A stretch of DNA of 64,000 nucleotides from Paraburkholderia sp. BL10I2N1 (GTDB lineage: Bacteria > Pseudomonadota > Gammaproteobacteria > Burkholderiales > Burkholderiaceae): NCBI RefSeq assembly GCF_004361815.1, contig NZ_SNWA01000001.1, positions 3,906,001 through 3,970,000 on the forward strand, read 5' to 3'. The notes beneath the pieces are model-generated. The model saw only the letters and a program-made list of their open reading frames with translations. It did not search any database and had not been told where the DNA came from. How positions within the stretch are numbered: position 1 is the first letter of the stretch; every line of letters begins with the position of its first letter. Below, piece by piece: positions 56,033 to 64,000 of the stretch. Position numbers and translations under genes: made by a program.

Positions 56033-57585
56033 ACACTGCGCCGTCCCGCGTGCCGCGATTCAGCGCCACCAGGCTGCGCGGTGATTCTTTCCCGTGGGTG
56101 CTTGCGCTCGTCACCGGACTCGATTATTTCGAGAACGCGGTCTTCTCGTTCTTCGCAAGCTATATCGCGGGCGGCGTCAACGCATCGCCGGACGAACTCG
56201 TGTGGTCTTCAAGCGCGTATGCGGTGGCCGCCGTGCTCGGCATCCTGCAGCAACAGTGGTGGGTCGAGCGCTTTGGCTACCGGCGCTACGTCGCGGGCTG
56301 CATGCTGCTCTATTCCGCCGGCGCAGTCGCGGCCGCGCTGTGCGATACATCGTTCGAACTGCCGTTCGCGCGCGGCTTTCAGGGCTACTTCATCGGCCCG
56401 ATGATGGGTACGTGCCGCATCCTGATCCAGACCAGTTTCGCGCCGCAACAGCGTGCCGGCGCCATCCGCGCGTTCCTCATCCTGATCGTGGCGAGTAGCG
56501 CGCTGGCGCCGCTCGTCGGTGGCCAGCTGGTGGCGCATTTCACCTGGCGCGCGCTGTTCGCCTGCACCGCCCCGGCAGGGGTGATCTTCGCCGGTCTCGC
56601 GTTGTTCGCACTGCCGGATTCGGGCGACGTGCTGCCCGAAGAACGTGGCGCATTGCATTTCTGGCCCTACATGATCTTCGCCTTCGCACAGGGTGCGCTG
56701 CAGATCGTGATGCAGCAGGTGCGTTTCCAGCTGCTCAGCGCGTCGCCCGGCCTCATCATGCTCGCGGTCGCGGGCATCGCCGCACTTGCCTGGTTTGCGT
56801 ACCAGCAGTGGCAGCATCCGTCGCCGCTTGTCCGTCTCCATGCGCTGCGCGAGAAGACTTTCCAGGTCGGCCTCGTGCTGTATATGTTCTACTACTACGA
56901 GTCGACGGGTTTCAGCTATCTCGTCTCGCGCCTTCTCGAACAGGGGCTCGGCTACCCGGTGGAAAACGCCGGGCGGCTCGTCGGCATTACGTCGCTGATC
57001 TCGTCCTGCGCCCTCTTCGTTTATCTGCGTTACGCGAAGCTGTTGCCACGCAAAAAATGGATCATCGTGCCGGGCTTCGCGATAGCCGCGTTCGCCGCGG
57101 CCTGGATGACACGCATGTCGCCAGGCGTGGATCAGCGCGCGTTGATCGGCCCGCTCCTGCTGCGGGGACTGCTGCTGCTCTTCATCGTGCTGCCGGTCGC
57201 CAATCTGACGTTTAAAATCTTCGCTATCGAGGAGTTTACGCACGGCTACCGGCTGAAGAACATCGTCCGGCAAGTGACGATCTCGTTCGCGACTGCATCT
57301 GTCATCATTGTCGAGCAGCATCGGCAAGCGTTGCATCAGACCCGGCTCGCCGAATACGTGAATCCGTACAATCCGGTTTTTCAGAGCACGATCGCAACGC
57401 TGGCGAACGGCTTTGCCGCCGCCGGCCACTCGATGAGCGAAGCGCACGCGCTTGCCGTCGTTCAGGTGAGCCGGATGGTCGCGCAGCAGGCGAGCTTCCT
57501 GGCGTCGCCGGACGGGTTCTATTTTCTGATCGGCGTCGCCGTGTGCGGCGGAATCTTCGCAGCGTGGCAAAAACAGATCGACTGA
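56029..57585 (+). CDS. MFS transporter, DHA2-like multidrug exporter
   Basis: A 518-residue protein with about 13-14 hydrophobic segments. RGFQGYFIGPMMGTCRILIQ resembles the motif C region of drug/proton antiporters; FGYRRYVAG is at the motif A position. Its start overlaps the MerR gene, suggesting regulated efflux. No fusion partner (EmrA) is encoded nearby. The transported compound is unknown. The MtfA-like gene begins 4 bases after its stop. Confidence 0.85.
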   Translation: MNTAPSRVPRFSATRLRGDSFPWVLALVTGLDYFENAVFSFFASYIAGGVNASPDELVWSSSAYAVAAVLGILQQQWWVERFGYRRYVAGCMLLYSAGAVAAALCDTSFELPFARGFQGYFIGPMMGTCRILIQTSFAPQQRAGAIRAFLILIVASSALAPLVGGQLVAHFTWRALFACTAPAGVIFAGLALFALPDSGDVLPEERGALHFWPYMIFAFAQGALQIVMQQVRFQLLSASPGLIMLAVAGIAALAWFAYQQWQHPSPLVRLHALREKTFQVGLVLYMFYYYESTGFSYLVSRLLEQGLGYPVENAGRLVGITSLISSCALFVYLRYAKLLPRKKWIIVPGFAIAAFAAAWMTRMSPGVDQRALIGPLLLRGLLLLFIVLPVANLTFKIFAIEEFTHGYRLKNIVRQVTISFATASVIIVEQHRQALHQTRLAEYVNPYNPVFQSTIATLANGFAAAGHSMSEAHALAVVQVSRMVAQQASFLASPDGFYFLIGVAVCGGIFAAWQKQID

Positions 57586-57588
57586 CCG

Positions 57589-58440
57589 ATGCTATCAAAA
57601 CTGACACACTGGCTCGATGCCCGCCGCCGCGATCGCGCGTTGCGCAGTCACGCGATCCCGGACGCGCTGTGGCAGTCCACGCTGGACGGCCTGCCGTTTC
57701 TCGCTTACCTCGACGCAGGCAACCTCGCCCGGCTGCGCGAACTCGCCAGCCTCTTTATTGCGCAAAAGGAGTTTTCGACTGCACACGATCTCGAGTTGAC
57801 CGACGCCATGACGGTCAGCATTGCCGTGCAGGCGTGCCTGCCAGTGCTTAACCTGGGGCTCGATCTGTACAAGGGTTGGGTCGGCGTGATCGTGTATCCG
57901 GGCGAATTCGTGATCCGCAAGACAGTCGAGGATGAGGACGGCGTCGTTCACGAGATCGAGCAGGACGCGAGCGGCGAAGCGTGGGAAGGCGGCCCGGTCG
58001 TGCTGTCGTGGGAAGACGCCCAGATCACAGACGGCACGGAAGCGTACAACGTCGTGATCCACGAGTTCGCGCACAAGATCGACATGTTGACGGGCGAAGC
58101 AGACGGCCATCCGCCGCTCTTTCGTCGCCTGCACGCCCCGCTCGACGCGCCAGCCTGGGCCGCCGTGTTCGACCACGCGTACGACCACTTCTGCGCGAAG
58201 GTCGACGCGGTGCCGCAGCGCCGCTGGACGCGCTTCGAGCGCGAATCGCTGATCGATCCCTATGCGGCGGATCATCCATCGGAATTTTTTGCCGTCTGCA
58301 GCGAGGCGCTGTTCGTGCAGCCGCGCACGTTCGAGGCCGAATATCCCGAGCTATACCGGCTTCTGGCCCGCTATTACCGTCAGGATCCGGCGTGCGTGGG
58401 CGCGCTTGACACACACGACGGTCCGGGAATGCCAAAATAG
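57589..58440 (+). CDS. MtfA-like zinc metallopeptidase (M90 family)
   Basis: A 283-residue cytosolic protein with the zinc motif VVIHEFAHKIDMLTGEADG (HExxH with following ligand region) and DPYAADHPSEFFAVCSE containing a conserved Glu. In E. coli MtfA is a peptidase that binds the Mlc repressor and raises ptsG expression; a PTS role here is only inference. The start is 3 bases after the MFS stop, so it belongs to the merR-MFS transcript. It ends near the rpmE2 promoter. Confidence 0.85.
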   Translation: MLSKLTHWLDARRRDRALRSHAIPDALWQSTLDGLPFLAYLDAGNLARLRELASLFIAQKEFSTAHDLELTDAMTVSIAVQACLPVLNLGLDLYKGWVGVIVYPGEFVIRKTVEDEDGVVHEIEQDASGEAWEGGPVVLSWEDAQITDGTEAYNVVIHEFAHKIDMLTGEADGHPPLFRRLHAPLDAPAWAAVFDHAYDHFCAKVDAVPQRRWTRFERESLIDPYAADHPSEFFAVCSEALFVQPRTFEAEYPELYRLLARYYRQDPACVGALDTHDGPGMPK

Positions 58441-58469
58441 TCAGGAAATTCGTCAACCGACTGATTTTC

Positions 58470-58478
58470 TGGCATAAT
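58470..58478 (+). promoter_or_regulatory. Extended -10 promoter of rpmE2
   Basis: TGG-CATAAT, an extended -10 with five of six matches, 102 bases before the rpmE2 ATG. The -35 is weak. Confidence 0.6.
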
Positions 58479-58579
58479 CGCCGTTTTTCGACCTTAGGCA
58501 AGTGGCTCGCGCCGAAAGTCCGTTCGCGTCACCTCGCGGCGGCACGCGGGTTGGCTACCGCCAGATTAAAGGAAAGACC

Positions 58580-58843
58580 ATGAAACAAGGCATCCATCCG
58601 GATTACCGCGAAGTTCTGTTCGTCGATATGTCGATCGACTTCAAGTTTGTGACGCGCTCGACCATTCAGACGCGTGAAACCGCCGAGTACAACGGCAAGA
58701 CCTACCCGCTCGCCAAGATCGAAGTGTCGTCGGAATCGCATCCGTTCTACACTGGCCAGCAAAAGATCATGGACACGGCCGGTCGCGTCGAGAAGTTCAA
58801 CAAGAAGTTCGGTGCGCGCGCAACGGGCAAGGCAGTCAAGTAA
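58580..58843 (+). CDS. rpmE2: 50S ribosomal protein L31 type B
   Basis: An 87-residue L31. It begins [18 protein letters not shown], the type B hallmark, and has no CxxC zinc ribbon. Such zinc-free L31 paralogues usually rise under zinc limitation under Zur in bacteria that also have a zinc-type L31; here no Zur-like operator is visible, and in betaproteobacteria it is often the only L31. AAAGGAAAG ribosome site precedes ATG 58580. Confidence 0.95.
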   Translation: MKQGIHPDYREVLFVDMSIDFKFVTRSTIQTRETAEYNGKTYPLAKIEVSSESHPFYTGQQKIMDTAGRVEKFNKKFGARATGKAVK

Positions 58844-58895
58844 TATCCGCCTCGTTACCGGCCTTGTGTTTCAACCTGAGCCGGACCGACGCACG

Positions 58896-58921
58896 AAGGG
58901 CAGCGAAAGCTGCCCTTTTTT
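58896..58921 (+). terminator. Rho-independent terminator after rpmE2
   Basis: AAGGGCAGC, loop GAAA, GCTGCCCTT, then TTTT. Clean 9-bp stem with a GNRA tetraloop. Confidence 0.93.
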
Positions 58922-59162
58922 ATCGCCTGAATCCGTCGCAGGAAGCGGTCACGCGAAGCGTCCCGGGCATGCGGTGAATGACGCGCGACCGTATGGTTGG
59001 AAGCGCCGCAGCGGTAATGTTGCCCTTCCGACCTTGCCGCCTGTTACCCCGTCGTGACGCATGCAGCGCAGCCCGTCTACAATGCCGGATCCGGGCCGGC
59101 CGCGCCCGCCGGACACGTCGTCCGTCGGTAGCCGAACCGCTTATCCGATACTGCACATCTGC

Positions 59163-60917
59163 ATGAGATCCGTCGTCCGCCTGACTGCCTCCGCGACCAG
59201 CGCGCTACCGCGCTCGCTGCTGCTTGCCATCTGCATCATCTACGCGTCGTTCGGCCTGTTCGGCCGCGATCCATGGAAGAACGAGGATGCAGCGGGCTTC
59301 GGCGTGATGTGGACGATGGCCAACGGCACCTGGCACGACTGGCTGCTGCCCAACCTCGTCGGCAAATTCATCACGGGCGACGCTCCGCTCAGCTACTGGA
59401 TCGGCGCGATCGCAATCCGCGCGCTTGCGCCGTGGGTCGATGCGAGCAATGCGTCGCGCGTCTTCACCGGCCTGCTCTTTTGCGCGGCGTGCGCGTTCGT
59501 CTGGTACGCCGCCTATCTGCTTGGCCGACGCGCCGAAGTGCAGCCGTACAAATACGCGTTCGGCGGCGAACCTGAACCACGCGACTATGGCCGCACGCTC
59601 GCCGACGGCGCGCTGCTGATCCTGCTGGGCTGCTTTGGCCTCGCCGAGCGCGGGCACGAAACCACGCCGCAGCTGGCGCAATTCTTCTGTATCGCGATGC
59701 TCGTCTACAGCCTTGTGCGGATGATCGACAAGCCGCTGCAAGGCTCGCTGCTTTGGGGCGTCGCGCTTGGACTCATCACGTTGACGAGCAGCCCGGTGCT
59801 GGTGATCGCGTTGCTTGTCGGCACGCTGGCGATGACGATCATCGTGCGCGAGGCCCGCACGCGCTGGCTCCTGCTCGCCGGCCTGCCGGTCGCGCTGGTG
59901 CTTTCGGTGGCATGGCCGCTCGCCGCGCTGGCCGCGTTCCCGGACGACGCCGTGTGGTTCCTCAATCAGTGGCTGCGCGGCAGCGTCAGCGCGTTCTCCG
60001 GGCCGCCCGGCTCCGTGCTCCGCTACGCACTGAAAAACCTGCCGCTCTTCACGTGGCCTGCGTGGCCGCTGGCAATCTGGGCATGGTTCAGCTGGGCCGG
60101 CCTGCGACGCGCGCCACACATCGCGATTCCTTCGTCGATCATCGCGCCGCTGCTCGTCCTCGTCGTGTTGCAAAGCCATTCGACGAATCGTCTGTATATG
60201 CTGCTCCTGCCGGCGCTGGCCGTGCTTGCTGCATTCGCCTTGCCGACGCTGAAACGCGGAGCGATCAACGCGTTCGACTGGTTCGCCGTGTTGAGCTTCA
60301 CGATTCTCGGCAGCTTCGTCTGGCTCGTCTGGCTCGCCGGGCTCACCGGCTTTCCGCATCCGCTCGCGCGCAATCTCGCCCGTCTTGCACCTGGCTTCAA
60401 TCCGCAGTTCAAGATCCTGTCGTTCATATGCGCGGTCGCGGTCACGGTGTGCTGGATCGCACTGGTTCAGTGGCGCATCGCGCGCCATCCCAAAGTGCTG
60501 TGGCGTAGCGTGGTGCTGTCGAGCGCCGGCACAACCCTGATGTGGGTACTGCTGATGACGCTGTGGCTGCCTGTCGTGAACTACAGCCGGACCTACAAGG
60601 ATGTCGCCGAGCAGATCGCGAGCCACCTGCCCGACGACTACACCTGCATCTCGCCCGTGCGTCTGGGCGATGCGCAGATTGCGACCTTCGCCTATTTCGG
60701 CGACATGCATTTCTCGTTCACCGACGACTGCGACGTGATCCTTCGCCAGGATACGCAGGACTATGGCGAACCGAGTGCGATGTCGGACTTCGTCTGGAAG
60801 CTGGTGTGGGAAGGCCGCCGGGTTGCCGACCGCGACGAGCGCTTCCGGCTGTACGTGCGCATCGACAGGCCGAAAGCGCCGGTCAAACGCCGCAACTGGC
60901 ACCCGAAACCAGGCTGA
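59163..60917 (+). CDS. ArnT/PMT-like glycosyltransferase family 39 membrane protein
   Basis: A 584-residue inner-membrane protein with about 10-12 transmembrane segments. The N-terminal loop FGRDPWKNEDAAGFGVMW resembles the catalytic acidic loop of ArnT-type GT-C enzymes, which move lipid-linked sugars to lipid A or proteins. The C-terminal 100 residues form a periplasmic domain (YTCISPVRLGDAQIATFAYF). Start 59163 (MRSVVRLTAS) is an estimate; Met codons at 59082 and 59061 are possible. The MATE gene starts 2 bases after its stop. Sugar and acceptor unknown. Confidence 0.78.
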   Translation: MRSVVRLTASATSALPRSLLLAICIIYASFGLFGRDPWKNEDAAGFGVMWTMANGTWHDWLLPNLVGKFITGDAPLSYWIGAIAIRALAPWVDASNASRVFTGLLFCAACAFVWYAAYLLGRRAEVQPYKYAFGGEPEPRDYGRTLADGALLILLGCFGLAERGHETTPQLAQFFCIAMLVYSLVRMIDKPLQGSLLWGVALGLITLTSSPVLVIALLVGTLAMTIIVREARTRWLLLAGLPVALVLSVAWPLAALAAFPDDAVWFLNQWLRGSVSAFSGPPGSVLRYALKNLPLFTWPAWPLAIWAWFSWAGLRRAPHIAIPSSIIAPLLVLVVLQSHSTNRLYMLLLPALAVLAAFALPTLKRGAINAFDWFAVLSFTILGSFVWLVWLAGLTGFPHPLARNLARLAPGFNPQFKILSFICAVAVTVCWIALVQWRIARHPKVLWRSVVLSSAGTTLMWVLLMTLWLPVVNYSRTYKDVAEQIASHLPDDYTCISPVRLGDAQIATFAYFGDMHFSFTDDCDVILRQDTQDYGEPSAMSDFVWKLVWEGRRVADRDERFRLYVRIDRPKAPVKRRNWHPKPG

Positions 60918-60919
60918 TC

Positions 60920-62299
60920 ATGCTTGCCGACGTGCGGAAAATAGCCGCGCTCGCGTGGCCCGTGCTGATCGGTCAGCTTGCGATCATCTCGTTCGGCGTC
61001 ATCGACACCGCGATGGTCGGCCGCTATTCGGCCATCGATCTCGCCGCCCTCGGCCTCGGCTCGTCGATCTACATGTCCGTGTATATCGGCCTGACCGGCA
61101 TCCTCACGGCGCTGCAACCCATCACGGCACAACTCTACGGCGCGCGGCGCTACAGCGAGATCGGCGAAGAAGTTCGCCAGGCGTTGTGGCTTGCGCTCGC
61201 GCTGATGGTGATCGGCTTCCTGATCCTGTACTTTCCCGATCCGCTGCTGCGCATCGCGCAAGCGCCCGAAGCACTGCGCGAACGCGCTGTCGCCTATCTG
61301 CAGATCCTGTCGTTCGGACTGCCCGCGAGTCTAGCGTTTCGCGTCTACAGTTCGCTGACCAATGCAGTCGGTCAACCGCGTCTCGTGATGATCCTGCAGA
61401 TCGGCGCCCTGCTGCTCAAGTTTCCGCTCAACATGTGGCTGATCTTCGGCGGTGCGGGCGTGCCGGCGCTCGGCGGTCCGGGTTGTGCGCTGGCCAGCAC
61501 CGCAATCAACTGGACACTCGCTGTCGTCGGCATGGTGTTGATGATGCGCGTCAGCGTGTTCCGCCCGTTCGGGACTTTTTCGCGCTTCTGCTGGCCCGTC
61601 TGGCATCGTCAGGCGGCCCTGCTGAAGCTTGGCGTGCCGATGGGGCTCTCTTACCTGATCGAAGTCACCTCGTACACGTTCATGGCGCTTTTCATCGCAC
61701 GCTTCGGTACGACGACGCTTGCCGGTCACCAGATTGCCGGCAATCTCGGCGCGGTGCTGTACATGACACCGCTATCGATCGGCATCGCGTCATCGACGCT
61801 CGTCGCGCAGGCTGTCGGCGCCCAGCGCTATCCGGCGGCGCGCAGCCTCGCCCGGCACGGCATCCTGATGGCGTGCGCAATCGCCTGCCTGTACGGCGCG
61901 ATTGTGCTTGCTCTTCGGCCATTCATCGTCGCGGGCTACACGTCGAACGCGCAGGTTGCGGCAGCGGCCATGCCGCTCGTGCTGATCGTGATCGTGTATC
62001 ACCTGTTCGATGCGTTGCAGATCACCACGGCATTCGTGTTGCGTGCGTACCGCGTCGCGGTGGTGCCCACTGTCATCTATGCCGTCGCATTGTGGGGCGT
62101 CGGTCTCGGCGGGGGCTATCTGCTGGGTTTCGACGTCGTCGGCGGGACGCCCGCATGGCTCACCGGCGCCCGCGGATTCTGGTGCGCCAACGCAGCCAGC
62201 CTTGCGATCGCGGGCATCGGGTTCGCCATTTACTGGCGCAACGTCAGCGTGCGATTTCTGCGCATGGACGCCACGCCGCGCATCGATACGGCAGCATAG
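60920..62299 (+). CDS. MATE family multidrug/cation efflux transporter (NorM-like)
   Basis: A 459-residue protein with 12 hydrophobic segments in two halves. AALAWPVLIGQLAIISFGVIDTAMVGRYS (in parts: WPVLIGQLA, VIDTAMVGRYS) and GLPASLAFRVYSSLTNAVGQPR are MATE signatures. It uses Na+ or H+ to expel cationic compounds. ATG 60920 follows the GT39 gene stop by 2 bases, so translation is probably coupled. No adjacent regulator. Confidence 0.9.
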   Translation: MLADVRKIAALAWPVLIGQLAIISFGVIDTAMVGRYSAIDLAALGLGSSIYMSVYIGLTGILTALQPITAQLYGARRYSEIGEEVRQALWLALALMVIGFLILYFPDPLLRIAQAPEALRERAVAYLQILSFGLPASLAFRVYSSLTNAVGQPRLVMILQIGALLLKFPLNMWLIFGGAGVPALGGPGCALASTAINWTLAVVGMVLMMRVSVFRPFGTFSRFCWPVWHRQAALLKLGVPMGLSYLIEVTSYTFMALFIARFGTTTLAGHQIAGNLGAVLYMTPLSIGIASSTLVAQAVGAQRYPAARSLARHGILMACAIACLYGAIVLALRPFIVAGYTSNAQVAAAAMPLVLIVIVYHLFDALQITTAFVLRAYRVAVVPTVIYAVALWGVGLGGGYLLGFDVVGGTPAWLTGARGFWCANAASLAIAGIGFAIYWRNVSVRFLRMDATPRIDTAA

Positions 62300-62556
62300 T
62301 CGACGCGTCACACGACGCCGAAACGAAGCAGAACGCATGGCGAGCGACGCCGTCGCGCGCTTCATCCACAGCCTGCCGGTCAGCGTGAACTGTTAAATCG
62401 AGCTCACATTAATTTACTTGTCACGAATCAATCGTTATAAATCAGCGGCTTTCGTAAAAAGGGCGTGCAAATTATCCTATGCTTGAACGCAGCGCCTGCT
62501 GAGTGGAGACGTCGTCCGTTCCCGGCTATTTTTTTGCCCTCAATGGAGTGCCTGCC
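62300..62556. other. AT-rich intergenic region, 257 bases, promoter area
   Basis: From about 62395 to 62485 the DNA is markedly AT-rich (TTAATTTACTTG, TTATAAATC). TTGTCA (62418) and TATGCT (62478) are promoter-like but not at standard spacing. No gene seen. Confidence 0.5.
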
Positions 62557-63111
62557 ATGCTGAAGAAGCTGTTGATGCTCTGCGTTGCGTTTGCCCTGTC
62601 GCTATCCGCCACGTTTGCGGCGGCGGTCGAAGTCAATACAGCCGACACGGCCGCGCTGGAATCGGTCAAGGGGATTGGCCCCGTCCATGCGAAGGCGATC
62701 ATCGACGAACGGACCAAAAACGGGCCGTTCAAAGATGCTGACGATCTCGCCGCGCGAGTCAAGGGGCTCGGCGCCAAATCGGTGGTCAATCTCGAAGCGG
62801 CAGGTTTGACGATCAACGGCTCAGCGGCCGCGCCGACCGGCGCCAAGGCTTCGACCCCTGCCACGACGAAGTCCGGCAGCGCCAGCAGCAAGGCAAAGAC
62901 TTCGACCGAAACGGCCGCCCCCGCGGCGACACCAGCCAGCGCACCAGCTGAATCTTCGGGCACGAAAAAATCGAAGAAGACCAAAGAGGCCGCCGCATCG
63001 GCGCCAGCAGCGACCGCTGCGGCCAGTTCACCGGCCGGCGCGTCAGACGCAAACACTTCGAAGAAGAAGGGGAAGAAAGCGAAGGCTGCCTCGGCGGCAT
63101 CGGGCGTGTGA
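62557..63111 (+). CDS. Secreted helix-hairpin-helix (ComEA-like) protein with Ala/Lys tail
   Basis: A 184-residue protein. Signal peptide (about 1-23, LMLCVAFALSLSATFAAA) is followed by a ComEA-type double helix-hairpin-helix (about 25-88, VNTADTAALESVKGIGPVHA and VKGLGAKSVVNLEAAG) that binds DNA non-specifically. Residues 90-184 are low-complexity Ala/Ser/Thr/Lys with KKSKKTKE and KKKGKKAK clusters resembling histone H1-like tails. Competence ComEA is shorter (around 90-110). A GGAG ribosome site precedes ATG 62557. It may help DNA uptake or bind extracellular DNA. Confidence 0.82.
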   Translation: MLKKLLMLCVAFALSLSATFAAAVEVNTADTAALESVKGIGPVHAKAIIDERTKNGPFKDADDLAARVKGLGAKSVVNLEAAGLTINGSAAAPTGAKASTPATTKSGSASSKAKTSTETAAPAATPASAPAESSGTKKSKKTKEAAASAPAATAAASSPAGASDANTSKKKGKKAKAASAASGV

Positions 63112-63241
63112 TAGCTGGCGCCAGACGGTGCTCCCTGCACCCTTGCCACCCGCCACTGCCCCCTAGCCGGTGCCGCGCTTCGGCGCGGCGTATTCCACCG
63201 CCGGCGCGCTTCGCGTTTGCCGGCATTCAAGAGAGACCGTC

Positions 63242-63667
63242 ATGAGCTTACTCGACACTATCGGTTCCCTTCTCAACAAATCACCCGAAGGCGGCGGAGG
63301 TCAGCAGGCGCTGATCGCGACCGCACTCGAATTCGTGAACAACCAGCCGGGCGGCCTCAACGGCCTGATCCAGCAGTTCAAGGACAAAGGCGCCGGCGAC
63401 ATCATCAGTTCGTGGGTCAGCAACGGTGAGAATCAGCCAATCTCGCCGGATACGTTGCACAACGTGCTCGGTTCGGACGCCGTCGCGAGTTTCGCTTCGA
63501 AGGCCGGTATCGCTCCGGAACAGGTGACGGGCTTGCTGTCGCAGGTACTGCCTCACGTGGTCAATGCTGCGACGCCGGATGGCGAGGTTCCCGCGGAAGG
63601 TCAGCTGAACTCGACAACCGTGCTCGGCGCACTCGGTGGCCTCACTTCCTTATTCGGCAAAACCTAG
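63242..63667 (+). CDS. YidB/DUF937 family protein
   Basis: A 141-residue protein of the YidB family. MSLLDTIGSLLNKSPEGGGG, GGLNGLIQQFKDKG and LSQVLPHVVNAATPDGEVP are typical. It is small, acidic, without signal peptide, and of unknown function. Start 63242 is the family Met; GAGAGA lies about 9 bases upstream. It follows the HhH gene after 130 bases and converges with clpB. Confidence 0.88.
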   Translation: MSLLDTIGSLLNKSPEGGGGQQALIATALEFVNNQPGGLNGLIQQFKDKGAGDIISSWVSNGENQPISPDTLHNVLGSDAVASFASKAGIAPEQVTGLLSQVLPHVVNAATPDGEVPAEGQLNSTTVLGALGGLTSLFGKT

Positions 63668-63716
63668 GGCCAGAATCCTGTCATTTGTGCATACTCCTGG
63701 ATTGTTTTGAGCACCC

Positions 63717-63755
63717 ACCAAACAAAAAGGGCAACGACTCCCATCGCTGCCCTTT
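63717..63755 (-). terminator. Terminator of clpB (minus strand)
   Basis: AAAGGGCA-a-CGA and TCG-c-TGCCCTTT form a stem with one mismatch. Read on the minus strand it is followed by TTTTTGTTTGG, a good U tract. On the plus strand only TTT follows, so it mainly ends clpB. Confidence 0.85.
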
Positions 63756-63803
63756 AAACCAGGTCAAACACCGGGCGTGGGCTGCGTCCCACGCCTGTTT
63801 CAC

Positions 63804-64000
63804 TTAGTGCACAACCCGCTCGAACACGAGCTTGTCGTTTTCCACCTCGACAGGAATCAAGTCCTTCGGACCAAACCTGCCCGCCAGAATCAACTTCGCG
63901 ACCGGATTCTCGATCTCCTGCTGGATCGCACGCTTCAACGGCCGCGCGCCGTACAGAGGGTCGTAACCGACCTTGCCGATCAATTCCAGCGCGGCGTCCG
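63804..64000 (-). CDS. clpB: Chaperone ClpB, C-terminal 64 residues (5' part outside window)
   Basis: Minus-strand frame running off the right edge, ending TAA at 63804. The peptide contains LIGKVGYDPLYGARPLKRAI and NPVAKLILAGRF, the C-terminal small domain of the second AAA+ module of ClpB (Hsp100). The full protein, about 860 residues, disaggregates proteins with DnaK. Motif YGARPLKRAI includes the sensor-2 Arg. It is convergent with the YidB gene. Confidence 0.92.
   Translation of the reverse strand, partial: DAALELIGKVGYDPLYGARPLKRAIQQEIENPVAKLILAGRFGPKDLIPVEVENDKLVFERVVH

Noticed and set aside
1..64000. CRISPR arrays, tRNAs, insertion sequences, prophage or integrase genes
   Set aside because: No regularly spaced repeats, no tRNA T-loop consensus in a cloverleaf context, and no transposase, integrase or phage-structural motifs were found on either strand by reading.

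Overview
The window is 64 kb of high-GC chromosome from a betaproteobacterium of the Burkholderiaceae, most like Paraburkholderia, Burkholderia or Caballeronia. The evidence is the dnaX-ybaB-recR block with a short SRP RNA beside it, surE-pcm-nlpD-rpoS with the long low-complexity N-terminus on Pcm, a class I phaC-phaA-phaB-phaR polyhydroxyalkanoate cluster, a nearby BktB-type thiolase, and Ku plus a three-domain LigD. Nearly all of it reads as core or near-core genome. I see no prophage, insertion sequence, integron, CRISPR array, tRNA or obvious foreign island.

Layout: 1-3.5 kb carries the end of mfd, argE, a threonine/serine dehydratase and mscL. 3.5-7.8 kb (minus strand) is a three-gene phosphorelay: a membrane sensor kinase, a stand-alone receiver and a REC-PAS-kinase-REC hybrid. 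8.2-16 kb holds an unknown small protein, an AsmA-type envelope protein, a FetAB-type exporter, a secreted protein, and a LysR regulator divergent from an alcohol-dehydrogenase-like oxidoreductase. 16-21.4 kb (minus) holds a small hydrophilic protein, ligD, ku and a broken cytochrome P450. 21.5-28 kb holds serB, metC, a secreted protein, bktB, kdgK and rimO. 28-33.5 kb is the PHA storage cluster (minus), with a recognisable promoter before phaC.

33.6-44.8 kb contains pgeF-rluD, divergent bamD, rlmD, an EEP-family phosphodiesterase, then surE-pcm-nlpD-rpoS-exonuclease (minus) and a quinone oxidoreductase. 44.9-49.1 kb has a NitT/TauT-type ABC importer behind a class III CoA-transferase. 49.2-53.1 kb has recR, ybaB, dnaX and the SRP RNA. 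53.5-63.7 kb runs mostly on the plus strand: trxA, rho, a MerR regulator with an MFS exporter and an MtfA-like protease, rpmE2, a GT39-like glycosyltransferase followed by a MATE exporter, a secreted helix-hairpin-helix protein and a YidB/DUF937 protein. The 3' end of clpB enters from the right.

Functionally, PhaA/BktB (thiolysis or condensation), PhaB (reduction), PhaC (polymerisation) and PhaR (repression) form a complete PHA storage pathway, and Ku/LigD a complete minimal end-joining pathway. The clearest anomaly is the P450 gene: it lacks the I-helix coding region and is frameshifted at the same point. I found no convincing undescribed multi-gene system; the best leads are the three-component phosphorelay, the small protein after ligD, and several clean palindromes and hairpins at regulatory positions.
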